Shown one piece after another: positions 1 to 6,091 of a DNA stretch of 8,107 bases. The first letter of the stretch is position 1, and every line of letters starts with the position of its first letter. The notes under the pieces were generated by a model. It was not told the origin of the DNA and did not search any database. It was given only the letters and a program-made list of their open reading frames with translations. The DNA lies in the NCBI GenBank assembly GCA_018364635.1, contig JAGZLR010000075.1, positions 1 to 8,107 on the forward strand, read 5' to 3'. Source of the DNA: Clostridiales bacterium (GTDB lineage Bacteria > Bacillota > Clostridia > Lachnospirales > Anaerotignaceae). The translations under genes and the position numbers were made by a program.

Positions 1-48
1 GAAGTTGTCAGAGGCGGTATTGTAGCCATTGAGCAACTGGAGAAATGA
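1..48 (+). CDS. C-terminal end of an unidentified protein (5' partial)
   Basis: An open frame runs from the window edge to a TGA at 46-48 and encodes EVVRGGIVAIEQLEK. The reading is supported by its position: a strong intrinsic terminator starts four bases after the stop, as expected for the end of a transcription unit. Fifteen residues are too few to assign a family, and I do not recognise the tail. The gene body lies outside the window. Confidence 0.65.
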   Translation, partial: EVVRGGIVAIEQLEK

Positions 49-52
49 AAGT

Positions 53-79
53 AGCCGCAGCTTTTTGCTGCGGCTTTTT
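53..79 (+). terminator. Intrinsic terminator of the upstream gene
   Basis: A perfect 9-bp stem AGCCGCAGC (53-61) and GCTGCGGCT (67-75) encloses a TTTTT loop and runs into a T tract at 75-79. It lies four bases after the stop codon at 48 and separates the upstream gene from the rmlD-like gene. Confidence 0.9.
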
Positions 80-159
80 CCTTTGGGTTAAAAAAACAAT
101 AAAAATGCAATAATAAAGAAAAATTTTTGTTTTTACACCGCAAAGGAAGTGTTACAACG

Positions 160-1020
160 ATGAGAACAATGCATAAGGTTTGGGTTACAGGCGCCGAAGG
201 GCAGCTGGGAGGGACGCTGTGTAGGCTCCTTTATGACCATCAGACAGATCTTCTTACGACAGATTTAGATGTAGATGTTTCTGATTTATCTCAGGTCATG
301 GATTATGCAGACAGCACCCATCCCAACGCAATTATCAACTGCGCCGCAATTACAGATGTAAATTTTTGTGAAGAACAAAAAGAAAGAGCGTTTCAAGTCA
401 ATGCCTTAGGTCCGAGAAATTTAGCCATTGCCGCAAGAAAAATCGGCGTAAAGCTTATTCATATTTCTACCGACGATGTCTTTGATGGAAAACAAGGGAC
501 AAATCCATGGACAGAATTTGATCTGCCGTCTCCTGTAACAGTTTATGGGAAATCAAAACTTGCAGGGGAAAATTTTGTTCGGGAACTAACGCCAAAGCAT
601 ACTATTATACGCAGTTGCTGGACTTACGGCAGAGGAAATTATTTTATTCGTGAGATTTTAAAGCGGGCACAAACAGGAGAATCTATCTATGTCCCTTCTG
701 ACCAAATTGGGTCTCCAACCAGTGCCCTAGATTTATCTAGGCTGATTTTATATCTGATGAATTCTTCTGAGTATGGTCTATATCACGGTGTATGTGAAGG
801 AAAATGCAGCCGTATGGAATTTGCAGAGGAGATTTTACGCCTGAGTGGGAAGGAAGGGCGTCTTATCCCTCTGACAGCAGCGCAAGAAAGCCCTGCGCCG
901 GCCCAATTTGTGTTGGACAATTTTATGCTGCGACTGACAGGAACTTATCGTATGCCGGATTGGAAAACATCCCTAAGAGAGTATATGAAAAAATTTTGGC
1001 AGAAAGGAGGTCGAAATTAG
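160..1020 (+). CDS. RmlD-family NAD(P)H-dependent sugar-nucleotide reductase (dTDP-4-dehydrorhamnose reductase-like)
   Basis: The 286-residue protein is an extended short-chain dehydrogenase of the RmlD_sub_bind family, with the usual length. Visible motifs are the Rossmann loop TGAEGQLG (10-17), NCAAIT (60-65), HISTDDVFDG (101-110) with the catalytic-type Thr104, the YGKSK signature with Tyr129 and Lys133, and the family's C-terminal LDN (252-254). Known members reduce dTDP-4-keto-6-deoxy-sugars in the cytoplasm. The exact substrate is uncertain because rmlA, rmlB and rmlC are absent nearby. Most relatives have STDYVFDG; here the Tyr is Asp106. The ATG at 160 was chosen because AAGGAAG (143-149) sits 10 bases upstream. 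A longer reading from a TTG at 127 lacks such a site. The stop is directly followed by the ATG of the transporter gene, so the two are probably co-translated. Confidence 0.85.
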   Translation: MRTMHKVWVTGAEGQLGGTLCRLLYDHQTDLLTTDLDVDVSDLSQVMDYADSTHPNAIINCAAITDVNFCEEQKERAFQVNALGPRNLAIAARKIGVKLIHISTDDVFDGKQGTNPWTEFDLPSPVTVYGKSKLAGENFVRELTPKHTIIRSCWTYGRGNYFIREILKRAQTGESIYVPSDQIGSPTSALDLSRLILYLMNSSEYGLYHGVCEGKCSRMEFAEEILRLSGKEGRLIPLTAAQESPAPAQFVLDNFMLRLTGTYRMPDWKTSLREYMKKFWQKGGRN

Positions 1021-2307
1021 ATGGACGGAGAAAAGAAAAAAATAGGTCTGACAACGAAAATATTTGTCGGTTTAGTTTTCGGAATACTTTTGGGAATGAT
1101 AATCCATTTTGTGATACCCGATCCAAGTGAAAAAAATTTACTGATTCATCTGCTTTATATCATAGGAAACGGCTTCTTGCGAGGGATGCAGATGCTTGTT
1201 GTTCCGTTGGTATTTTGTTCTCTTGTTACCGGAAGTATGGCAATTGGTGACACAGGGCATTTAGGGAAAGTTGGAGTAAAAACGTTGTTATTTTACTTGG
1301 TGACAACAGCAATTGCAATTACTCTGTCTCTGAGTGTTGCGGGCTGGATCAATCCTGGCTTGGGGCTGGATCTCTCTTCTGTGCCTACAGTGGAAGTTGC
1401 CGCGGCAGAACGACCATCCTTTGCCGATACAGTGTTAAATATCATTCCGGTCAATCCCATTGCTGCTTTTGCGGAAGGGAATATGCTGCAAATTATATTT
1501 TTTGCGTTAATCACAGGTGTTCTTTTGGCTCAATTGGGAGACAAGGTGGATTTTGTATCGAACTTTTTTAGTCAATGCAATGAACTTATGATGGCAATGA
1601 CAGTGGCGGTTATGAAGGTGGCGCCCATTGGTGTTTTTTGTTTGACTGCAAAAACATTTGCCGGTATTGGATTTTCAGCTCTTTTACCGATGATAAAGTA
1701 TATTGCTGCGGTGTTTGTGGCCTTATCTCTACAGTGTTTTTTTGTATATATGGTAATGCTGAAAATTTTTACAGGTTTTAGCCCCATAATATTTATGAAA
1801 AAATTTATGCCTGTCATGGGCTTTGCTTTTTCTACTGCCACATCAAATGCTACAGTACCGCTTTCCATTGAAACGCTATGGAAAAGGATTGGCGTCTCAA
1901 AAAAAATATCCTCTTTTACCATCCCTCTAGGAGCTACCATCAATATGGATGGAACAGCCATTATGCAGGGAGCGGCAGTGATTTTTGTAGCGCAGGCATT
2001 TGGAATTTCTCTTGATTTGCAGGATTATTTTACAGTAATTACAACATCAACCCTTTCCTCCATTGGCACAGCGGGAGTGCCTGGTGTTGGTTTGATTACG
2101 TTATCTATGGTATTTGCGTCAATTGGCCTTCCGGTGGAGGGGATTGGTATGATTATGGGGATTGACCGGATTGTAGATATGGCAAGAACTGCGGTCAATG
2201 TCACGGGGGACGCAGTCTGTACGACAATTGTGGCGTATCAGGACAAGTTCGTGGATCGAACTGTTTTTGAAAAAAAGAGCAATATGGAGGAGGAAGAGGA
2301 TTTTTAG
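1021..2307 (+). CDS. Dicarboxylate/amino acid:cation symporter (DAACS family, GltP/GltPh-like)
   Basis: This 428-residue polytopic membrane protein belongs to the sodium- or proton-coupled family that imports glutamate, aspartate or C4-dicarboxylates. Signature elements appear in order: hydrophobic helices from about residue 13, a hairpin-1 segment STATSNATVP (271-280) in place of the usual Ser-rich stretch, NMDGT (308-312) for cation binding, the hairpin-2 segment IGTAGVPG (348-355), and the transport helix with Asp382, Asp386, Arg389, Thr390, Asn393 and Asp397. Arg389 aligns with the Arg that binds the side-chain carboxylate in GltPh (Arg397), which favours an acidic substrate over a neutral one; this substrate call is inference. 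The start is clear: AAAGGAGGT (1003-1011) lies inside the 3' end of the rmlD-like gene, nine bases from the ATG. The tail ends in an acidic run, EEEED. No obvious terminator follows. Confidence 0.92.
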   Translation: MDGEKKKIGLTTKIFVGLVFGILLGMIIHFVIPDPSEKNLLIHLLYIIGNGFLRGMQMLVVPLVFCSLVTGSMAIGDTGHLGKVGVKTLLFYLVTTAIAITLSLSVAGWINPGLGLDLSSVPTVEVAAAERPSFADTVLNIIPVNPIAAFAEGNMLQIIFFALITGVLLAQLGDKVDFVSNFFSQCNELMMAMTVAVMKVAPIGVFCLTAKTFAGIGFSALLPMIKYIAAVFVALSLQCFFVYMVMLKIFTGFSPIIFMKKFMPVMGFAFSTATSNATVPLSIETLWKRIGVSKKISSFTIPLGATINMDGTAIMQGAAVIFVAQAFGISLDLQDYFTVITTSTLSSIGTAGVPGVGLITLSMVFASIGLPVEGIGMIMGIDRIVDMARTAVNVTGDAVCTTIVAYQDKFVDRTVFEKKSNMEEEEDF

Positions 2308-2339
2308 TGGTAATTTTCATCGCTATTGTCCCAAAGATA

Positions 2340-2348
2340 TGCTATAAT
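2340..2348 (+). promoter_or_regulatory. Extended -10 sigma-A promoter of the aldo-keto reductase gene
   Basis: TGCTATAAT is a perfect TATAAT hexamer (2343-2348) with the TGn extension. No well-spaced -35 box is visible; TTGTCC at 2326-2331 is too close at 11 bp. Extended -10 promoters can do without a strong -35. Initiation near 2355 would give a leader of about 30 nt before the start at 2387. Confidence 0.65.
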
Positions 2349-2386
2349 AAAACAAAAAATGGAATTTCATGAGGGGGAAAAAGCGG

Positions 2387-3415
2387 ATGAAGGTGACGTT
2401 GGGAAGTACAGAAATTACAGTAGAAAAAAATGCATTTGGAGCACTGCCGATTCAAAGGATTACAAAAGAGGAAGCAGCAAAATTGCTGAAAAAAGCATAT
2501 CGCTATGGAATCCGTTTTTTTGACACAGCAAGGGCTTACTCTGATAGTGAAGAAAAAATCGGATATGCGCTGCATGAGATTAGAGAAGAGATTTATATTG
2601 CTACAAAAACGATGGCGACGACGGCTGAAAAAATGCGGGAGGATCTGGAAACCTCTCTGCGCCTTTTGCAGACAGATTATGTAGATATTTACCAGTTTCA
2701 CAACCCATCCTTTTGTCCAAAACCTGGAGACGGCAGCGGTCTGTATGAAGAAGCGCTTAAAGCAAAGGCGGAAGGCAAGATTCGGCATATCGGAATCACA
2801 AATCATAGTCTGGCTGTGGCAAAAGAAGCGATTGAAAGTGGTCTTTATGAAACGCTACAATTTCCGTTTTCTTATTTGTCAGGGGAACAGGAGCTGGAAC
2901 TAATCCAACGCTGCAAGGAACATAACATGGGATTTATTGCCATGAAGGGCATGAGCGGCGGATTGATTTCCAGTGCAGCAGCGGCTTATTTCTTTATGAA
3001 GCGCTATGACCAAGTTCTTCCTATTTGGGGAGTACAGTCAGAAAAAGAGCTGGATGAGTTTTTATTCGCAGAGGATGTTTTAAAAGAAGGCGGCAAAGAA
3101 AAAGAGCTGGAAGAAATCATTGAAAAGGACAGAAAAGAATTGGCGGGGAATTTCTGCCGCAGTTGTGGGTACTGTATGCCGTGTCCTGTAGGAATTCAGA
3201 TCAATAACTGTGCAAGAATGAGTTTGCTACTAGGCCGTGCGGTTGTGGCGAATTATACGACAAATTATTGGCAGGCAGAAATGGAAAGAATTGAACAATG
3301 CCTACATTGTAATCAATGTGTGGAACGCTGTCCATATCATTTAAATACACCTGAACTGTTACAGACCAATTTAAAATTTTATCGTAACTTTATAAAGGAG
3401 CATCATTTAGAGTAA
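2387..3415 (+). CDS. Aldo-keto reductase with C-terminal double [4Fe-4S] ferredoxin domain
   Basis: The 342-residue protein has two parts. The N-terminal aldo-keto reductase barrel carries the catalytic tetrad Asp46, Tyr51 (in FFDTARAY), Lys74 and His105 (in DIYQFHNP), and GKIRHIGITNH (130-140). The C-terminal part has two cysteine clusters: Cys257, Cys260, Cys263 and Cys266-Pro, then Cys305, Cys308, Cys311 and Cys315-Pro, as in ferredoxin-type iron-sulfur domains. This fused architecture is common in anaerobic clostridia. Members are annotated as predicted oxidoreductases of the aldo/keto reductase family, usually with unknown substrate; electron exchange between NAD(P)H chemistry and the clusters is inferred. 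The ATG at 2387 was preferred over an in-frame ATG at 2369 because the ribosome binding site AGGGGGA (2372-2378) lies between them, with eight bases to the chosen start. A VanZ-like gene follows after 24 bases with no terminator between, so the two are probably cotranscribed. Confidence 0.9.
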   Translation: MKVTLGSTEITVEKNAFGALPIQRITKEEAAKLLKKAYRYGIRFFDTARAYSDSEEKIGYALHEIREEIYIATKTMATTAEKMREDLETSLRLLQTDYVDIYQFHNPSFCPKPGDGSGLYEEALKAKAEGKIRHIGITNHSLAVAKEAIESGLYETLQFPFSYLSGEQELELIQRCKEHNMGFIAMKGMSGGLISSAAAAYFFMKRYDQVLPIWGVQSEKELDEFLFAEDVLKEGGKEKELEEIIEKDRKELAGNFCRSCGYCMPCPVGIQINNCARMSLLLGRAVVANYTTNYWQAEMERIEQCLHCNQCVERCPYHLNTPELLQTNLKFYRNFIKEHHLE

Positions 3416-3439
3416 ATTTGACATAAGGAGATAGGTTCG

Positions 3440-3919
3440 ATGCGGATTGGTAAAAAACTACTACCTTTGATACCGGCAATCGTGATGATGATTGTTATAT
3501 TTGCTTTTTCTTCTCAGTCATCGACGGAATCAACGCAGGTAAGTGACAGTGTTGGAATGCTGATAGGGAGGCTGATTATCCCTGGATTTGACGGATGGAC
3601 TATGGTGGAAAAGTTATCCTTTGCATCGGACATTTCTTTTTTCGTGCGTAAAGGTGCGCATTTTAGTATCTATACTGTTTTAGGTGTTTCTTTATTTTTC
3701 GGTCTGCAAGGGTTGATTTTCAAATGGAAAAATCGAGCTGTAACCGCTGTTTTGATCGGAGTGATTTACAGTATGACAGACGAATTCCATCAGTCTTTTG
3801 TGCCGGGCAGAAGTATGGAGGTTAGAGATGTGGGGATAGATAGTTTTGGTGTTTTATGCGGAGTTTTTCTATGTCTTCTTTTCTGTTTTCTTTGGATGAA
3901 ATGGAAGAAGAAGCGTTGA
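3440..3919 (+). CDS. VanZ-like family membrane protein
   Basis: The 159-residue protein has about four hydrophobic segments (roughly 7-22, 72-92, 98-112 and 132-153) and the hallmarks of the VanZ-like domain: FSSQ (23-26) after the first helix, RKGAHF (70-75), TDEFHQSFVPGR (113-124), and the D130-x3-D134-x2-G137 pattern at the start of the last helix. The family is named after the teicoplanin-resistance accessory protein VanZ, but most chromosomal members have no proven function and nothing here points to glycopeptide resistance: no vanA, vanH, vanX or vanS/R genes are near. The start is supported by AAGGAG (3425-3430), nine bases upstream of the ATG. It probably shares a transcript with the aldo-keto reductase gene. 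Its stop codon is embedded in the -35 box of the next gene's promoter. Confidence 0.88.
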   Translation: MRIGKKLLPLIPAIVMMIVIFAFSSQSSTESTQVSDSVGMLIGRLIIPGFDGWTMVEKLSFASDISFFVRKGAHFSIYTVLGVSLFFGLQGLIFKWKNRAVTAVLIGVIYSMTDEFHQSFVPGRSMEVRDVGIDSFGVLCGVFLCLLFCFLWMKWKKKR

Positions 3920-3944
3920 CATCTCCTGAATTTGCCGGTATAAT
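3916..3944 (+). promoter_or_regulatory. Perfect-consensus sigma-A promoter of the methyltransferase gene
   Basis: TTGACA (3916-3921) and TATAAT (3939-3944) are separated by exactly 17 bases. The -35 hexamer contains the TGA stop (3917-3919) of the vanZ-like gene. Initiation near 3951 would give a leader of roughly 24 nt that just includes the ribosome binding site at 3960-3964. Confidence 0.85.
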
Positions 3945-3974
3945 AGGCTGACGAAAGAGAAAGGCGTGAAAACT

Positions 3975-4835
3975 ATGTGGCTTGCAGATCGTTGGCAAGA
4001 GTATGAAGTGTTGGATTGTTCGGAAGGCGAAAAATTGGAGCGTTGGGGAAAGTATGTGTTGGTACGGCCGGACCCTCAGGTCATTTGGTCAACACCAAAA
4101 GTTTTACCTGGATGGCAAAAACATAACGCTCATTATTATCGCAGTTCCAAAGGCGGCGGAGAGTGGGAGTTTTTTGACTTGCCTCAGCAGTGGAGCATGG
4201 ACTACCACGGTCTTACATTTCAATTAAAGCCATTTAAATTTAAACATACAGGTATTTTTCCTGAACAAGCAGTCAATTGGGATTGGTTTTCAGAAAAGAT
4301 TGCTTCTGCTGGAAGACCCATTAAGGTATTGAATCTCTTTTCTTATACGGGAGGAGCTACTTTGGCGGCTGCCAAGGCGGGTGCTCAAGTTACCCATGTG
4401 GACGCCTCAAAGGGGATGGTAAGTTGGGCGAAAGAAAACGCTCACGCTTCTGGTCTTCAAGAAAAACCAATTCGTTGGATTGTGGATGACTGTATGAAGT
4501 TTGTTGAGCGGGAAATCCGTCGTGGCAACCATTATGACGGTATTATTATGGACCCGCCTAGCTATGGCCGTGGACCTAAAGGAGAAATTTGGAAAATCGA
4601 GGATGCAGTATATCCTCTTTTAAATCTATGCAGTCAGCTTTTAAGCGAAAAACCTCTATTTTTCTTGATTAGTTCTTATACAACAGGGCTTCAGCCAGCG
4701 GTGCTTACTTATATGTTGTCGTCTATTTTAATTCCAAAGTTTGGTGGACAGGTACAAGCACAGGAAATCGGTCTTCCTGTTACTTCCAATGGCCTGATAC
4801 TTCCTTGTGGTGCATCAGGCAGATGGGAATTGTAA
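3975..4835 (+). CDS. Class I SAM-dependent methyltransferase, RlmI-like (COG1092 type)
   Basis: The 286-residue protein has an N-terminal region of about 90 residues followed by a Rossmann methyltransferase core. Motif I is VLNLFSYTGGAT (118-129) for S-adenosylmethionine binding, the acidic ribose-binding position is in HVDAS (141-145), VDD (170-172) probably contacts the adenine, and motif IV is IIMDPPSYGRG (190-200). The NLFxYTGG plus DPPSYGRG combination matches the RlmI/RlmK type of rRNA methyltransferase, so modification of 23S rRNA in the cytoplasm is likely, but the target base cannot be read from the sequence. It is shorter than RlmI (about 396 residues) and lacks a clear PUA domain. 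The ATG at 3975 was chosen over the in-frame GTG at 3966 because AAAGG (3960-3964) is ten bases from the former and only one base from the latter. It is read from its own strong promoter and ends at a hairpin terminator. Confidence 0.85.
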   Translation: MWLADRWQEYEVLDCSEGEKLERWGKYVLVRPDPQVIWSTPKVLPGWQKHNAHYYRSSKGGGEWEFFDLPQQWSMDYHGLTFQLKPFKFKHTGIFPEQAVNWDWFSEKIASAGRPIKVLNLFSYTGGATLAAAKAGAQVTHVDASKGMVSWAKENAHASGLQEKPIRWIVDDCMKFVEREIRRGNHYDGIIMDPPSYGRGPKGEIWKIEDAVYPLLNLCSQLLSEKPLFFLISSYTTGLQPAVLTYMLSSILIPKFGGQVQAQEIGLPVTSNGLILPCGASGRWEL

Positions 4836-4854
4836 TTTATATGGAAAAAATCAT

Positions 4855-4876
4855 AACGGCCTAAGGGCCGTTTTTT
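4855..4876 (+). terminator. Intrinsic terminator between the methyltransferase and NUDIX genes
   Basis: AACGGCC (4855-4861) pairs with GGCCGTT (4866-4872) around a TAAG loop, followed by a run of six T (4871-4876). It ends the methyltransferase unit, yet stands only four bases before the AGGAGG of the next gene. It could therefore also act as an attenuating or protective hairpin in a readthrough message. Confidence 0.85.
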
Positions 4877-4894
4877 GCTGAGGAGGATAGGATG

Positions 4895-5371
4895 ATGAAA
4901 AATACATCTCTATGTTATTTGGAAAAGGATGGCTGTTATTTAATGCTGCATCGCACGAAAAAAGAACAGGATGAGAATCAAGAAAAGTGGATTGGAGTTG
5001 GTGGAAAGTTTGAGGAGAAGGAAAGTCCAGAAGACTGTGTAAAGCGAGAAGTTTGGGAAGAAACTGGATTTCGATTGGATGAGGTTAAGTTTCGTGGTAT
5101 TGTCACTTTTGTCTCAGATCAATGGCCCACAGAATATATGCATTTATTTACATCAAAAAAATTTCACGGACAGCAGATGGAATGTTCTGAAGGAGATTTA
5201 GAATGGATAAAAAAAGAAGATATTTATCAATTATCCCTTTGGGAAGGTGATAAAATTTTTCTTCGGCTTTTGGAGGAGGATCACCCCTTTTTTTCATTAA
5301 AGCTGGTTTATGAAGGTGAACATTTACGGGAGGCAGTTTTAAATGGAGTGCTGATGCCTCTAGAGAATTAG
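4895..5371 (+). CDS. MutT/NUDIX hydrolase (8-oxo-dGTP diphosphatase-like)
   Basis: The 158-residue protein carries a complete NUDIX box from Gly37 to Phe59: G-x5-E43-x7-R51-E52-V-x-E55-E56-x-G58-F59. The surrounding sequence resembles the Firmicutes MutT/YtkD-like group annotated as 8-oxo-dGTP diphosphatases, including LCYLEKDGCYLMLHR (6-20), KWIGVGGKFE (31-40) and LWEGDKIF (115-122). The family cleaves nucleoside diphosphates linked to another moiety using Mg2+ held by the Glu cluster. Removal of oxidised dGTP is likely but not proven by motifs alone. AGGAGG (4881-4886) is eight bases from the ATG at 4895 and five from an ATG at 4892, so a start one codon earlier is equally possible. No promoter fits between the preceding terminator and this gene, so expression must come from readthrough or from a promoter inside the 3' end of the methyltransferase gene. 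No clear terminator follows. Confidence 0.88.
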   Translation: MKNTSLCYLEKDGCYLMLHRTKKEQDENQEKWIGVGGKFEEKESPEDCVKREVWEETGFRLDEVKFRGIVTFVSDQWPTEYMHLFTSKKFHGQQMECSEGDLEWIKKEDIYQLSLWEGDKIFLRLLEEDHPFFSLKLVYEGEHLREAVLNGVLMPLEN

Positions 5372-5432
5372 GCAAATAACACAGAATAAATTTGATTGTT
5401 AACAAAAAGTTCATAAAAATTTTACAATAAAA

Positions 5433-5459
5433 TTAGCACTCAATACTTGACATGGCTAA
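5433..5459 (+). promoter_or_regulatory. CIRCE-like HrcA operator, right arm degenerate
   Basis: The CIRCE consensus is TTAGCACTC-N9-GAGTGCTAA. The left arm at 5433-5441 matches all nine bases. After exactly nine bases the right arm CATGGCTAA (5451-5459) matches six of nine, including the outer GCTAA. It overlaps the -35 box of the hsp20 promoter, where a bound HrcA dimer would block RNA polymerase. Regulation by HrcA is inferred from this match, the spacing and the heat-shock gene downstream. Confidence 0.65.
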
Positions 5460-5475
5460 TAAAACGGAATATAAT
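5447..5475 (+). promoter_or_regulatory. Perfect-consensus sigma-A promoter of hsp20
   Basis: TTGACA (5447-5452) and TATAAT (5470-5475) are separated by 17 bases. The -35 hexamer lies in the spacer and first right-arm bases of the CIRCE-like element. Initiation near 5482 gives a leader of about 70 nt. A promoter this strong fits a gene that is held by a repressor and released on heat stress. Confidence 0.88.
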
Positions 5476-5486
5476 AGGTTTGTAAA

Positions 5487-5553
5487 CAAGGAAAGGTTCC
5501 TTGGAATATTCAAAAAGAGAAGCGGTAAAACCGCTTGAAGGAGGTTAGGACCT
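5487..5553 (+). promoter_or_regulatory. Hairpin-rich 5' leader of hsp20, possible RNA thermometer
   Basis: Two perfect 7-bp hairpins with 3-nt loops lie in the leader: CAAGGAA (5487-5493) with TTCCTTG (5497-5503), and AAGCGGT (5520-5526) with ACCGCTT (5530-5536). The ribosome binding site AAGGAGG (5538-5544) follows the second hairpin by one base. A weak 4-bp stem, AGGT (5542-5545) with ACCT (5550-5553), would mask part of that site. TTCCTT (5497-5502) could also pair with AAGGAG (5538-5543), in competition with hairpin one. The pairings are visible in the sequence; a thermosensing role is speculation. Confidence 0.4.
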
Positions 5554-6003
5554 ATGATGATGCCTAGTATGTTTGGTGAAAGCTTGTTTGATCGTTGGAT
5601 GAACAGTATGTTTGATGATGAGTTCACAAAGAATTATCTTTCCGGTAAAAACAGTGAACATCTGCTTCGCACAGATATTAAGGAAAATGATAATTCCTAT
5701 GAGCTTCACATGGACCTGCCTGGATATAAAAAAGAAGACATTAAGGCCCGTCTAGATCAAGGATATCTGACGATTACAGCAGAGAAAAATGAAGAGAAAG
5801 AAGAAACATCGGAAGAAAATGGCAAGTATATCCGCAGAGAACGTTATTGTGGTTCATGCTCCAGAAGTTTTTATGTGGGAGATCATGTGAAACAAGAGGA
5901 CATGAAAGCAAAATTTGAAGATGGCATTTTAAAAATTACGTTCCCAAAAGCTGCACTTGCAGTGGAAGAAAAAGAATCTCCATATATTGCAATTGAAGGG
6001 TAA
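5554..6003 (+). CDS. hsp20: Small heat-shock protein, Hsp20/alpha-crystallin family
   Basis: The 149-residue protein is an ATP-independent holdase chaperone that binds unfolding cytoplasmic proteins and hands them to ATP-dependent chaperones. The N-terminal arm (1-38) contains MPSMFGESLFDRW, typical of clostridial Hsp20. The alpha-crystallin domain spans about 39-132, with DLPG (54-57) and the conserved AKFEDGILKITFPK (119-132). The C-terminal IAI (145-147) is the I-x-I motif that docks onto neighbouring subunits in the oligomer. Length is normal. Cys99 and Cys102 form a CGSC pair within the domain. AAGGAGG (5538-5544) is nine bases from the ATG at 5554; two further in-frame ATGs follow at once, so the first residues are uncertain by one or two. 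The gene is monocistronic, with its own promoter, CIRCE-like operator and terminator. Confidence 0.93.
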   Translation: MMMPSMFGESLFDRWMNSMFDDEFTKNYLSGKNSEHLLRTDIKENDNSYELHMDLPGYKKEDIKARLDQGYLTITAEKNEEKEETSEENGKYIRRERYCGSCSRSFYVGDHVKQEDMKAKFEDGILKITFPKAALAVEEKESPYIAIEG

Positions 6004-6006
6004 GAA

Positions 6007-6037
6007 AAAAGGCAGAGCTGCACTTGCTCTGCCTTTT
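6007..6037 (+). terminator. Intrinsic terminator of hsp20
   Basis: GGCAGAGC (6011-6018) pairs with GCTCTGCC (6026-6033) around a 7-nt loop, and flanking A4/T4 tracts extend the stem to 12 bp. It starts three bases after the hsp20 stop. The A tract on the left means it could also work on the minus strand. Confidence 0.9.
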
Positions 6038-6091
6038 GAAATTTTAAGAAATGCTTATGCTTTTTTTTGTTCTTTTTTTAAAATCATATAG

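Noticed and set aside
83..111. TTGGGT and TGCAAT 17 bases apart as a promoter for the rmlD-like gene
   Set aside because: Both hexamers match poorly. The AT-rich stretch 89-130 could hold a promoter, but no pair of boxes stands out enough to report as a feature.
804..1130. Plus-strand open frame overlapping the end of rmlD and the start of the symporter gene
   Set aside because: It is out of frame with two well-supported genes, spans their junction, and its translation resembles no protein family.
1572..1961. Minus-strand open frame of 129 codons opposite the symporter
   Set aside because: It is the complement of a conserved transporter gene and its hydrophobic pattern is a by-product of that codon usage.
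2342..2806. Minus-strand open frame of 154 codons opposite the aldo-keto reductase
   Set aside because: It lies fully antisense to the reductase gene and its leader and has no family resemblance. The plus-strand gene shows clear catalytic motifs.
3440..3919. VanZ-like gene as a glycopeptide resistance determinant
   Set aside because: VanZ-like domains are common in Firmicutes chromosomes without resistance. No van ligase, dehydrogenase, dipeptidase or two-component genes are nearby.
5396..5405. TTGTTAACAA palindrome upstream of hsp20, considered as a Rex (NADH-sensing) operator
   Set aside because: Rex sites have two such half sites separated by about four bases. Here the halves are fused with no spacer, and a short AT-rich palindrome is expected by chance.
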